DNA of 64,000 nucleotides from positions 79,680,316 through 79,744,315 of the forward strand of contig OY757921.1 in the NCBI GenBank assembly GCA_963585895.1, written 5' to 3'. How positions within the stretch are numbered: position 1 is the first letter of the stretch; each line of letters begins with the position of its first letter. Of the stretch, positions 12,001 to 26,200 are shown one piece after another. The position numbers and the translations under genes are program-made. The DNA is from Sepioteuthis lessoniana. Lineage: Eukaryota > Mollusca > Cephalopoda > Myopsida > Loliginidae. A model generated the notes under the pieces. It was not told the DNA's origin. It searched no databases and was given only the letters and a program-made list of their open reading frames with translations.

Positions 12001-14016
12001 GAAGCACCCTCCTCTACACATCGGTGTGGTAGCTATTGAAAAGGGAACCTTCGGGTCACCCTCGACTACCAACTTTACTTATCATAATTAGATATTTATA
12101 TGACATCTTTTCATTTCTTATCTTCTTTCGATGTTGGTAGGATTTTCTTAACTTTTGTAGCAAACATACAAAAATCAGATCATTATTGTTATTGTTGTAT
12201 AGTGGCTCGTACCATGTGACTTCCAGTATCTCGGAGGAATAAAAGACTTAGTGTTTCTTAAGCACATGGGCGCTGAAAGATCTCGGTCAGTAGTAAGACC
12301 AACTTCAGACATAACATCAGCAGTGTGTGACTTATAATATTTGTTGGACTGCATCACTTGAGTTAATAAATCATCATCATCATGTCGCGCCGCCGGCGCG
12401 GATATCCCTGACCGTCTCTCGCCATTTCTCCCTATCATTCATCGCCTCCGGCAGGTCTTCTGGGTTACATCCCGTGTCCTCACACAGCTGCTGTATGTAG
12501 GTTCGTGCTGGTCGTCCCACTCTTGCACATCCATGTGTGATAATTAACTCTATTTCACTGTGTATCTTTTCCTTACCATGATACAGCAGTTATTAAACAC
12601 TGATCAGATGTTAAGTTAAAAATCAATTTGAAAATTTCTTTTTTCTTTCAGTTAGAGCATTTAAACAGTATTGCTCTAACAAAAATCTCATTACAATTAG
12701 CTGTTTTTGCTATGTCACAATGACAAACTCACAAACAGAAATCTGATAATTATAATATAAATTATTTAGTTTAGTTTTTTTCTTCCTTTTAAGTGTAGTG
12801 AGTACTTAACATATAAGCCACTGGGTGTAAGTAAAATTCTTTAGAATGTAGTATTGCCTGACAATGATGTCAATATACAAACATTAGTAGCAATATGTTT
12901 TGATTTCTGTGTTACACTGCATATATACAGAGTGCCATGGGTAATTTGTTACCTAAAGCAAGTAAAAAATGAAAATAACTCTGACATATCACTTTATCAG
13001 ATATATTTGTCAAAATTACATGAAAATATCTTGAAATACTATGGATTAAATTTATTCAAAGAAATTGCCATTGGTTTCCACCATGTCCTCCAAATCTCTT
13101 GCAAGCCTTTCTGATAGACCCCTTGTTTAAATTGGTAAATGTTGCTATTATCCTTGCCTTCAGTTCATCTTTGGTGTTGTGTGGAATTTTGTTGATTTCT
13201 TGCTCAGCCATGCCCCACATATAATAATTAAGTAGATTGCAAATCTGGGGTGTTAGGCAGCCAGATGTTAGGAGTGATGAGGTTGCATCATTGGCCTAGT
13301 GGATAGAGTGTTTGCCAATGGTCTGGGAGACCAGGGTTCAATCCAAGGTTGGGTCATGCCAAAGACTTTAAAATGGTACTTGATACCTCTTTGCTTAACA
13401 CTCAGCAATATAAAGAAGGTATCAAGTGTAAAGTGGAGCAATCCAAGGAAAGGAGTAGCACCCTCCCCTACACCTTGGGGTAGTAGCTATTGAAAAAGGA
13501 GCATTTGGGTCACCTTCGACTAAAGGTCAGCAACTTATATATTTTTTTTTTCAACTCAATCTAACAAAAGCATAAAGTATGAAACCCAGGGTCACAGACA
13601 CTACCATGTAATATATATATATATACATATATGTGTGTATTGTTACATTTATTATTATTATTGAAAAAGCTACCCAAAACTTTTTTATTACCTGCCCATA
13701 AATACTTTACCATATAAGCCTTGACACAATCATTATCATTATAAAAATGAATTAAAAATACCTCTCTAAAAAAAAGTAACGTGATAATTTTAATCATCAT
13801 CATTTCATAAAATTCACCACAAAAGAGACATTTCATATTCACATCACAAATAAACCTTTAGCTATCAGAAAGTTAGGTAGGATCAAGAGAAAAAGCTATC
13901 ATTCTAATTGTGACAATTCTTTCCCCACCCCTCCTCACCCACTCTTCCCTTGCCTCGCCCCTTCCCAATAACAGACCGCAGAAATATGTAAAGATGCATG
14001 CCACTATATGCTCAAA

Positions 14017-14047
<31 letters not shown>

Positions 14048-14246
14048 GTATATGTGCAAGCAACAGTACATACACAAACACTCTAACATTTAAAAGCCCC
14101 CAAACTTAGGCACACATACACACAAACCAAGTCCTCCTTCAAGCAAAAAATTAACCATATTAATCGTTCTTTTTTTGAAAACCTTTCATTCCGTCTGACG
14201 ATTGTATAAAACATGAAACCCAGGGTCAAAGACTACCATGTAATGA

Positions 14247-14294
<48 letters not shown>

Positions 14295-17200
14295 TTTTTT
14301 TTTCCTACAAACCTTGTTATCATATCTCAAATTTAGTTGGAAAAAATTAAAATCTAAATTTAACCTTGGAAGTTAAGGAATTTTGAACTTTTACATAGAA
14401 TTTTTTTTCCATCATCTTTATTATTTCACGGTATTATGACATAGTTCAAACTCATAAAGCATAAATTCTCAAGTTAGACTTTGTTGCATGTTCATCTGTG
14501 CTGCTTTCAAATCACATACAGAGTGAAGAAATGCACAGTGTGTCTGCACACCATCTATCACATTACTACCAACCACAACAGGTATCTGCTTTGATCACAT
14601 GATATACTGCAAACTTGCACATACCAAAATATTGTAAAACTATTGTCTCACCCTACTATTATTAACAACAGTAAAGTTTTATTGTATTTATTCAATTTAA
14701 AGTAGTAGGAATTTATCTATATTGTATTCAAGTGTATTTTTTTTCTTCAGGTTTTGAAATTGATGGCATATGTTGTAGAAAAAGGTCACCAAGATTTCAG
14801 ACACGGTCTTCGACGTCAGGCTACTGGTATAAAAGAAGCAACAAGTATGTATTATATATGGATTCATTATTTTTTTAAACAATGAAATTATTCTACAGAA
14901 TAGCACCTGCTTCCATAATTTTTTTACATTTTAAATAAAAACAATTCATTCAAAATGGTACATTATTGATATTTGTTTCAATAAATGTCTAAAAGGTGAT
15001 CTCTGAAATTTTTGCCTGCATATGAATCTAGCAAAATACAAGTTAATCATTTTGTCAGTTTGTTCTGCATTAATACTTATTTTGTTGTTAAGCTTCTTTC
15101 TATATTCATTCAATGTGATTTATAGTTGGACATGACTGCGAGTTCAGATTGATTTATTTTAATGGCACATCAGTCTGTCTAGGGCTTATAGTGTAGTGGC
15201 TAATGTACTGGATTGTGACATTATTGTTAGTGAGTTCAAATTCCAGTTGCACTATTATGTGCATTTTTGGACTAATACCCTTGGGAAAAGTATGAATCTC
15301 CTTATCCTCACCAGCTATAGGTTAGATAGTACCATTACCGTTCTTTTAGAAGGATAGTGTTGGCATTAGATAACCCACGAAGGTTGATATGTCATTAAAA
15401 CAAAAAAACGAAACCAAACTGAATTGTCTCGGGTTATTTTATGCCTAGAGGTTATTGATTTATTAAACGGGCTTATTTCATGCCTAGAGATTAGGGAATC
15501 ATGTTCACAGTATGTTGGTTGGTTACTTGGTTGTTTTGTTTTACAGTGTATCAACCCTTTTTAGGTCATTTAATGCTGAATTAAGTCATTTTGATGAAAG
15601 TTTGAATCAATTCTGTTTAGCATAAGTATAGTTTTTTTGTTTACACACAGTTAAATGTCAAAATAGTTCTACTCCAAACAATTCAGTTTAGCATACAAAA
15701 ACAGTTCTATTTCAAACAATTCAGTTTAGCATAAATAATCAGGTGCTACTCTGGGCTAAAGTGGACTTGGGAGCAATGGTAATAAAGAGGTCCTCTGCAT
15801 TCCCCAAAGCTGGAGCCTCACCATCAGATTGTTTAGTGTCATATGCAGGACAGTCATTGGGAGAGTCTTACCTCTCTGCAAAGATATAGTCAGTGTATTC
15901 TACAACCCCAGCCAAGTGGGTCATTCACAGGGGGTATGTATTTATATTTTTTGTATACTTGTTTCTTAAGTGGTTATTTTTCGCACATAGTCCTGTTGAA
16001 TATGAATCATTTTTTAGCAGATCTCTTTGACCCATATATGGAACCCTAACAGGTACTACAACTCTGGGTCAGATTGGGCCTGGGAGTAATGACAATGAAG
16101 CGGTACACCACACTCTCCAGATCTCCAGAACTGGAGCCTAACCATCAAATGCAGTTTAGTGTCATAACCAGGACACAAAGCAAGTATAACTATAGCTGTA
16201 ACTATAACTCAATGTGAATGAAGAAAATTTCTATATTATTATAATATATTCTATTATAATTGGAAACTCATTTCTCTCACAGCCCAGTTGGTTGGGGCTG
16301 TAGAATATACTGACTGCATCTCTGCAGAGAGGTATAACCCCCTAACCAACAAGTGTCTTAGATATGACACTAAACCATCTGATGGTGAGGCTACAGTCCT
16401 GGAACTTTAGGGAATTCTAGAGCCTCTTTATTACCATTACACTCAGGTACACTCTGATCTAGACCTGTTAGGGTCCCATCTATGGGTCAAATTGAACTTT
16501 TTAATCCTTGACCACACTTGTAACCATTTAACTGTGTGCCAACAAATGATTAATGTTAGATTGAATTATTAGTATTACATAGCAATACTTGAAACCACTT
16601 AACTGTGTGCAAACAAATGAGTTCTGGCTTTTTTAAAAGTAGTATTATCTACAAACTATTCATTAACAAATTATATATATTCAATATGTATGTGTATGAA
16701 GAAAATTGAAAAACAAAGTAATCCAAAAGTGATGAATTTATTACAAAGGAAAGTCGACATTAAAACATTTCTGCAAAAGCAGTAGTACAGTCCTCAGACA
16801 ATTGGGTAGCCTCAGTTGACTAAAAATAACAACACACGTGACTAGCAGCCCTTCCTCAGTATACTTCTGGTCAACTCGTTCGTTCTGTCAGTCAGTCAGT
16901 CAAAAAAGCAGTCTGCAAAAAGCAACAACAACACCGCTCCTGCTGCTGGCATGCTCTTTTATGCAAGTTCCAGCATATAGAAATTTACATGTGAGGTAGA
17001 TTTCTTCTTGTGAGAGACGAGATCAGCACACTATAACTTCTGCCTCCAGAAGTGAACATATTTTTTACTGCTTGACAAGCAAAGCATAGTCTTACACACT
17101 TTTATCCAGGAGGTAAGTTTCTTCTCTCACTATAATGAACCATCAGGACTTTAAAATGGTGAAACAAGTGTTGATTGGACAACAATGGATGTTTAATAAA

Positions 17201-20200
17201 ATACAAAAACAGGGAAAAGAAGAATATATACAAAGAAAGATCATATAACCATTCTATCATTCAATCAGAGTTCTTTTTTGAAAAATATCATGTGATTGGC
17301 TCAGGCAATTATGTTTAAATATATGGAACTTCTAAGAGATACAATGGATTGAAAAGAAGAAGAAAAGAAAGAAAGAAAAAGAAGACTGGCATTAAATAAC
17401 CTACAAAAGTTGATATGCCATAAAACACAACCTTTTTGTGAATCAAGGTATCAGATATAAACTCTTTTCTCAACAGTTATTTAATCCAAGAGAGTTATTT
17501 TGAAATTTTTTCATCTCCCTCAAAATAAGATGTGTGTGTTGATATTAATGAAGATCTTTCAAAATATCTTTGTGAAAAAAATCAGTCAAGCTTAGATTTA
17601 TCATCTGGTAGTGAAGAGAAATTTAGTGAGTAAGGACATTATTGATGTTTCATCAAATAAATGACCGACAAATATACCATGTAATTCATAAGCAGAATAA
17701 ATGAATAAATACACACTCATATACAAGGATTATTAAATAAATTAGAGGAAATTTTTTAAAAAAAGCAAAAAAAAAAATTTTTCCAGAATTTTTTCCATAA
17801 ACATAAACTCTGCATTGTTTGGAATTAGTTTATATCAAAAATTATTCTAATTTTGCAAAAATATTTGTTTTGATGTTATTCAAAAGTGTTGGTAAATTAA
17901 ACTGTGCTCCAGGCTTAAACAGAGGTCTGTCATCAAATTTTTGGTGGCGGAGAAGTGCAAACCATGTAAGATTTACAGAAGAATGTTTTATGGCATATCA
18001 ACTTTTGTAGGTTATTTAATGCCAGTCTTCTCTTTCTTCTTTTTTTCTTTTCTTTTTAATCCATTGTATCTCTTAGGAGTTCCATATATTTAAACATGAT
18101 TGTCTGTGCCAATCACATGATAATATTTCAAAAAAGAACGCTGATTGAATGATTGAACAGTTATATGATCTTTCTTTGTATATATTCTTCTTTCCCCTGT
18201 TTTTGTATTTTATTAAACATTCATAACCAGGTACAAGTGTTAAGTATTCCTGTATTGTTACTCACCTGCAGTCAGGATTGAACCTGCAACCTCCAGATGA
18301 TTGTCTCCTTAGAAGCTTCGGGAACCAATGCCTATAACCATTACGCTATGTGTCCGATTAACAATACAGGAATATTTAACACTTGTACCTGGTTATGGCT
18401 AACGGAATCAAAACAGGCGACCCTAGGGGATTCAATAAAGGATGTAGTTCAAAGTTCCATGTAGGTTCCCAACTTCAACAAACACCTGAAGAAGGCCGGA
18501 GGACTATCGGCCGAAACATTGTGGAAATAACAATAAAGATGAAGACAATAGTCCAAAAATCCTTAATGATAAAAATCATCAAGCTTCGTCTCAGAAATTT
18601 AGACGAAAAATTATTACAACTGAAGAAATTGTTATTTAAAAAAAAAAAAGAAAATTATATTGGACCTATTGAGATGAAGATTATTACATTTTATGTGGAC
18701 TTAAAGATAATAACATTGAAGACAACAAGAAAGTATCAACTTTGTTAAATCTTATTAGAGGGAAAATGTACATATTTAGTAAAGCTCATCTGTGGTCCAA
18801 ACATTTCTGTTTTAAACTGCAGCAGAGAAATAACCACTAAAATGCATGTTTCTTTATTATTTGTTTCTTCAATTGTGAACTTATTTTCAGCAAAAGTTTA
18901 TTACCTTTTTATATGAACATGCCCTTGCCTTTACTGTGTAAATTTTGTGTTTTGAAACATTATTTAAAATTATATAAATTCTTTTAGTGAATTCAGATTG
19001 GATAAAAACATGTTAAATTTAGTATAAATTTCATCATCATCATCATATCGCGCTGGTAGCACGGATATCCCTGACCCTCTCTCGCCACTCCTCCCTATCG
19101 TTCATCGCCCTAGGTAGGTCTTCAGGACAACATCCTGTATCCTCACATAGCTGCTGAATGTACGTTCGAGCTGGTCGTCCTGCTTTTGCGCGGCCATGTG
19201 TGGGGATCCATAAGAGTACATCTCTTATGAGCAGCTATAAATTCCCAAAAGTGGATGCATATTATACATGAGAAATGTTTTTTCCTGAATTTTGTAGCTA
19301 AAAGTTAGGGATGCGTATTATGCACAACTAATTACAGTACCTAACTGTAGTGATATTAAAAAGGCTGAACCCTCAAGTTTATACCCCCTAGTTCAGTACT
19401 CTGTCAAGTAGGTATTTTATTATTCTTTTCTATTTTCAGAATTCAGTGGCCCACCTGATCCCCTTCATGGTAACGTTCCTTACCTAATGGTTAGACAAAC
19501 AGCTCAGGTGAGTTATCAGGTATTATTAAACACTTGTTTATTTTACCTATGATATCTAAGTAGTATTTATTAAAATATGTCAACATTTTCATTCACTCTA
19601 ATGATTGTGTATATATAGTATCATCTATGAATTAATACACTCCTAAGAATCTTTTATAAAATGTTAATTTCTTTTTAAGCCAAATATACTGAAACTTTGT
19701 TATTTCTAGTGGAACATTGTTCAATCATTAGAATCACTGCTGGAGACTACTACTACTATTACTTGTATCTAGCCTAACTCTATAACACAAGGTGATTTAA
19801 AAAAATGTTAACACACTTATGGGGGTACCATTATGATATAATTTCAAACAGTCTGATAATGTTCACCATCTGTCAACACATTCATGGAATCTCCCACAGG
19901 TGATTAAAAGCATTATTTCTATTGGAGTATCTTTATTAGAAAAGCAGAACTGTTATTATGGAGACTACCTGGGGAAGATTCCAATGATGTGTTAACAGGA
20001 ATGGTGAACAAGTCGTGATTTTAGAATCATAATATCATCATAAAAGAACTGATAGAATTGTTAACATTTTTTTAACGCCTTGTACTATAATATTAATTTT
20101 AATTGGGGGTGGTATTTATGTATGCCATTCAATATGGTATATTGAAAATATCAGAGCAATTCATAACACCTTGAACGAATTAAAAAATCTCAAAAATATT

Positions 20201-23200
20201 ATCAAGATTGGTTTCCTTTATTCTCACACACAAAGTACAAAAAAAAACTATTACTTCTAATGAGTGAAGTAAACATTATTATGTATAACAGTAAGTAAAT
20301 TGGCTGACCATAGTCAAAGGCAACCTGAAGGCTCCCTTTTCAACAGCTACTACACCTAGGTGTAAGGTAGAGCACTACTCCTTTTCCTGGATTGCTCTAG
20401 TTACCTTTGATACGTACCTTATAATGCTGAGTATTAAGCAAGGAGGTATCAAGTGCCATTTTTTGAGTCTTTCATATCATTTGACCTGGGATTGAACCTG
20501 GCTCTCCTGGCGAACACTCAACTATTATGCCAATGGACCCGTCCCTATAACAGTAGGAAGGATTTATGGAGACGTTCATGGTGTAATGGTTATGGTGAAC
20601 CAAGTTCAAGTCCTGGATGATGTCATTTGCATTTCACATAGTGCTAATACCCTTGGGAAAGGTAGGAATCCAGCAATTCTCTTTCCAGCTATGGATAAAT
20701 GATAGGGCAAACTATGCTCTTTAACCTTGGCATGTGTTGTAAGGAAGAGATACATGGTGAAATAAAGAGTTAATTATTTATTAACTCAAGTGGTACGGTC
20801 CAACAAATATTATAAGTCTCATGCTGTGGGTGTTACATCCAAAGTTGGTCTTACTACTGACCGAGATCTTGCAGAACCTTCGTGCTTAGAAACACAACGT
20901 CTTTTATACCTCCGCGATACCGGAAGTCATGTCGTACGAGCCACTATACAATAGTATGGCAACCAGTCTGGGAGAATGAAAACTGTGAATTAAAACTTAT
21001 CAAATTCCTCTAAAAATTGACCTTGTGTCACATCTTGCTAATGTGGAGGGTTTGGAAAATACATATAACAATACTTGTTATAAGTCAATTCAGGGCTTTC
21101 AGTGAGGAGTCCCCAGGGCAACAGTGGCTAACTTGTTAGACTGCAACATTGTAGTAAGTGATTTCAAACTCTAGTCATGCTATTGTATTCAGTTTTGAAC
21201 TCATACATTTGGAAAAGGTATGAACCCCATTATCCTGCAAGCTATAGGTTCAATAGTACCATTTATGTTTTTCTACAAGGATGGGCCATTGGTCTAATGA
21301 GTAGAGTGTTCGCCAGTGGTTCGGGAGACTGGGGTTCAATCCCAGGTTGAATCATACCAAATACTTAATAAATGGTTCTTGATGCTGCCTTGCTTAACTC
21401 AGCATTATAATCCAGGGAAAGGAGTAGCGCCCTCCTCTACACCTCGGTGTAGTAGCTATTGAAAAGGGAGCCTTCGGGTTCCCATCAACTACGGTCAACA
21501 ACTTTACTTTACTTTTACAAGGATGGCTTTGGCATTAAATGACTCATCAAGGTTGATATACGAGTATCATTAAACAAAGAAACCAAGTCAAAGCTTGCAG
21601 ATATGTTAAGTTCATATATCTAGTAGGCTAATGTTTATCTAGATGCCATGGAATGTGTCCAGTAAATTCATTGCATAGTAGATTTATAACAAATTATTTG
21701 TGATTAAATTCAGAATTTAATCATTGCTTTTAAGTTTGGTTTGGTTTGGTTTTATGGCATATCAACCTTTATAGGTTATTTAATGCCAAATCCATTTTTA
21801 TGTAAATAATCTGTTCTATTGAAAACAGTTCAGTTTAGCATAAGTACGCAGTTTAATTGTCAAAAACATTTCCATTTCAAACTATTCAAGCAGTTATATG
21901 TCATAATTCAGTTAAGTGTAAATACAGTTTTAATGTCGGAAAACAGTTCTATTTGAAATAATTCAGTTTAGCATAAGCACGCAGTTTAAGTGTAAGTACG
22001 GTTTAATTGTCAAAAACGTTTCTATTTCAAGCTATTCAGTTTACTCAATTCATTTTAGCATAAGTATGCTGTTAGTTCTATTTAACCCATAGATAGGGCC
22101 CTATCAGGTGCTACCACTCCAGGCCAGAGTGGACCTGGGAGCGATGGCAATGAAGGGGTACTCTGCATTCCCCAAAGCTCCAGTGTTACTGGAACCTCAC
22201 TATCAGATAGTTTAGTGTCATATCCAGGACACTCGTGGGGGGGGTTACCCCTCTTCAGAGGTGCAGTCAGTGTATTCTACAGCCCCAGCTGACTGAGCAA
22301 TCATTGCTTTTAAGAATTTAATAAAAAGAGCTAAAGGGTTTGGGTCACCCTATATTATAAAAGCAATTAATCTCATACAATGAATTTACCTGTGATAAAT
22401 TCACCATACAATAAGTTTACCTAGAACCATTATGGACTACCAATACTTTTACCTTGCCTAACTCTGTAGGAAGAGGGGTTTATCAAATACTGTAATATTT
22501 CTCTTATAATTTATTTTTAGAGATATCATCATCCTGTTGTGCTGCTTGTATGGATTTCTCTGACCCTCTCTTGCCCCCTGTCTCTATCATCGCTTGCCCC
22601 CAGTAGGTCCTCCAGGCTACATCCTGTATCAGCACAGAGCTGTTGTAGATGATTCTAACTGCTTGTCCTGCCTTTGCTTGTCCATGTGAAGGAGTCCACA
22701 GGAGTACATCGCTTATGAGTTCATCTTTACTTCTCCAACAAACCCAAAGCCATCTTTCATTCACCAGACTTTGTGTAAACAAGGCAATAACCCATAGTGA
22801 ATAAATAATAGAAATTAATAATCATCATCATGTCACGCTGCTAACCCTTTCTCGCCACTCGTCTCTATCGTCCATCAATCCCGGGAGATTCTCAAGGCTA
22901 TATCTTGTATCGGCACAGAGCTGTTGTATATATGTTCTAGCTGGTCATCCTGCCTTTGCTCGTTCATGTGAAGAGATCCACAGGAGTATGTCGCTTATGA
23001 GCTCGTCCTTAGTTCGCTAGCAGTGTTCCGCATGTCTGGTTTGTCTAACTTGGATAGTTTTCTTGATGGGTGGTAGGTGGCCGTATAGCTGCCGTTTTGT
23101 GGGGTGTTGCCTCCAGGACCTGTTCAATATTGCTCACAGCATTCTTGTGCAATTGTCGTCAAGCTTTTTCTTCATATGTTTAGTTAGTGTACATGTACTG

Positions 23201-26200
23201 CATCCATATAGCAGTATTGATACGACTGCTGTTTGGAAAAAACTGTTTTATTTTATCAGTCAAGTCTGACTTCCATATGACCGATAGCCTATCAATCGCT
23301 GTCCATGCCTTTGCTAGTCACTTTTTGATGTCTTTCTCAGTTGATGAGATGCAGCTTCCGAGGTAGATGAACTTGTCCACTGGTTTCAGAGCCCCCCCCC
23401 CATAGAATTTTATTTACAGTTTATGCATTAAAATTATTAAAATGTCAGCTTATTTTATTTAAGATTTTAATTTCTTTTTAAGATAAAACCTACAGGTGGA
23501 TTTACTCCAATGTATTTATTTCAATTTCTTTCTGTCCTCTCTTTATTCCACAGCTATTAAATTCAGCTTTAATGAGGATTTCATGTTTAATATGACTTGG
23601 TCAAGGAATAATTTACTTTCTTAAAACGCTAAAAGATGGTTTAAATATTTTTTATTGAATTATTTAATATTGTCATTGCAGAGTCTTTCTGAAGTTTTAT
23701 TTGATGCTGAACGGAAAATGGAATCCCAAAATGAGCAAAAGAAGTCATATTCTTCAAATTCAGGTGGGCAGATCTATTTTCCTTTATTCTCTACTTAAAA
23801 CCTCCACAAACATTACATAATGCTGTACCACTGAACTATATCTGCAAATACTTAATATCATGTAACTGACATGGGAAAGAACACATCACATAATTGTTAT
23901 CATCATAGGAGCTGCCGGTGGTTTAATGGTTATCGTCGTAGGAAATGGACACGGCGACTTGAGTTCAAATCCTGGATGAGAATAATTGCATTTCACATAG
24001 CACTAATACCCTTGGGAAAGGTATGAATCCAATTATTCTCCCTCCAGCTATGGGTAAATAGTAGGACAGACTCGGTTCTTCAGCCTTGGTGAGACGACTA
24101 GTCTAGGAGAAGGAAAACTCTGAATTAAAACCTGTTAAAATCCGCTTAAAAATTGACCTTGTGTCATATCCTGCCCGAGCGGAGGGGTTGGGTAAATAGG
24201 ATCATCATAGGAAATGAACACAGTGATCTAGGTTCACACCCTAGATGAGGCTGTTTGCATTTTGCTTTGCACTAATGCTCTTTGGAAAGGCGTTAGTCAA
24301 TCTCTTGCCCATTCGGCTGGGGCTGTAAAATACACCGACTGCACTTCTGCAGAGGGGTAAGACACCCCCTATGAGTGTCCTGGATATGACACTAAACAAT
24401 CTGATGGTGAGGTTCCAGTGATGCTGGGACTTTGGGGAATGTGGAGCACCCCTTCATTGCCATTGCTCTCAGGTCCACTCTGGCCCAGAATGGTAGCACC
24501 TGATAGGGCCCTGTCTATTGGTTAAATAGAACTAAACTGCATACTTATGCTAAACTGAATTGTTTGAATTAGAACTGTTTGACTAAACTGAATAGCTTGA
24601 AATAGAAATGTTTTGACAATTAAACCATGTACTTATATCTAAACTGCGTACTTATGCTAAACTGAATTCTTTGAAATTAAACTGTACTTACGCTAAACTG
24701 AATTGTTTAATATAGAACTGTTTTGATATTTAACTGTGTGTAAACAAAATCTGTACTTATACTAAACTGAATTAGAAGTGTTTGACTAAACTGAATAGCT
24801 CGAAATAGAAATGTTTTTGAAAATTAAACTGTGTACTTATACTTAACTGAATTGCTTGAAATAGAACTGTTTTGTTTTCCTGTACTATTCTAATTTATTT
24901 CTCTCTTTTTTTTCCAGCTTCAACAGGAATGGGCAACATTCATGGGAAAGGTAAAATGGAAGGCTTTGGAAATTCTCCTCAGCACCAGCCAAGTAAGTTG
25001 TTTGTAGGTATTTACTAAGCTTAGCTTTATATGACACAAGGCCATAAGTATAGGAGCACCTAGTGAGAATCAGACTCACTTGGATAGTACAAGGGAATAT
25101 GAAAAAGTTCTTGACTCCTAATAACAAGAGAATAGCGTTATTTAATATTTTTTTTTTTTTTTTGGAAGGGTGGAAGGTTAAGAGAAATTTGAGACACGAT
25201 ATGCCAAGTTGGTTGAATTTCAAGATAGAATGTATGTACAATGTTTGTACAAAATTTATCAAGACTGAAAGCTGTATTTACCAAGATAGCAATGAACAAT
25301 AAATGAAACTTTAATTTTCTTAAAAATAGTCCCCTTGATATTCAACACACACCAAAAACTCTTCTTTTGATATGGCATGAAGCTGTGACATCGCATTTCT
25401 TTTAATGTCTGCCATGTCCCCAAATCTTACTCCAAGGTGAATTTTCAGTTTAGAAAATAAAAATAAAAAAGTTGCACTGAGCTAGGTTTGCTGAATATGT
25501 AGGGTGCTGCACTTGCATAAATTTGAGTTTCATCAAAACCTGCTTCTGAAAAAGTATTGAAAATTGGCATTAACTTGTTGAGGTGTCACCATTTCATCAT
25601 ATACGCTGCATAGCTGTTCACAAATGTTCCTTTGAATTTTAAACCTTAACAATTTAAATTAATCCATTTATTTATTAATATGGTTTTACATTAAGCATTG
25701 TCAATAATTATTATCATTTACCCACATTACACATGGGTTGTAAAACAGTCATTAAAAGCAATGAACATTTTATTAAAATTAAGGTTAGTTATTCATATGT
25801 AAAGGATTTTTTATTCGTTTTTGCCTGGGCTATGTGCTTAGAATATCTATTGCTATAGTGAAAGACAACAGTTTCAAGCTGGCAAAGAAAAGAAGCAGAA
25901 GATACCCTGCACAAAGAATTATGGACATGGACTACACCAATGAAATAGCGCTTCTGGCAAATACACCCGCCTAAGCCAAAACCCTGCTACATAGTCTGGA
26001 ACAAGCAGCTGCTGATGTAGGCATCCATGTCAATGCAGACAAGATGGAATACATGTGCTTTAATCAAATAGACGACATATCCACACTAAATGGTAGTTCT
26101 CTTAAACTAGTGGACAAGTTCACCTACCTAGGAAACAGTGTCTCATCAACCGAGAAAGACTTCAACACATGACTAGCAAAGGCATGGACAGCTATCAATT

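Noticed and set aside
18383-18748. 121-codon open frame
   Set aside because: Lies across SINE-E and AT-rich sequence; Lys/Ile-rich composition is what AT-rich non-coding DNA gives.
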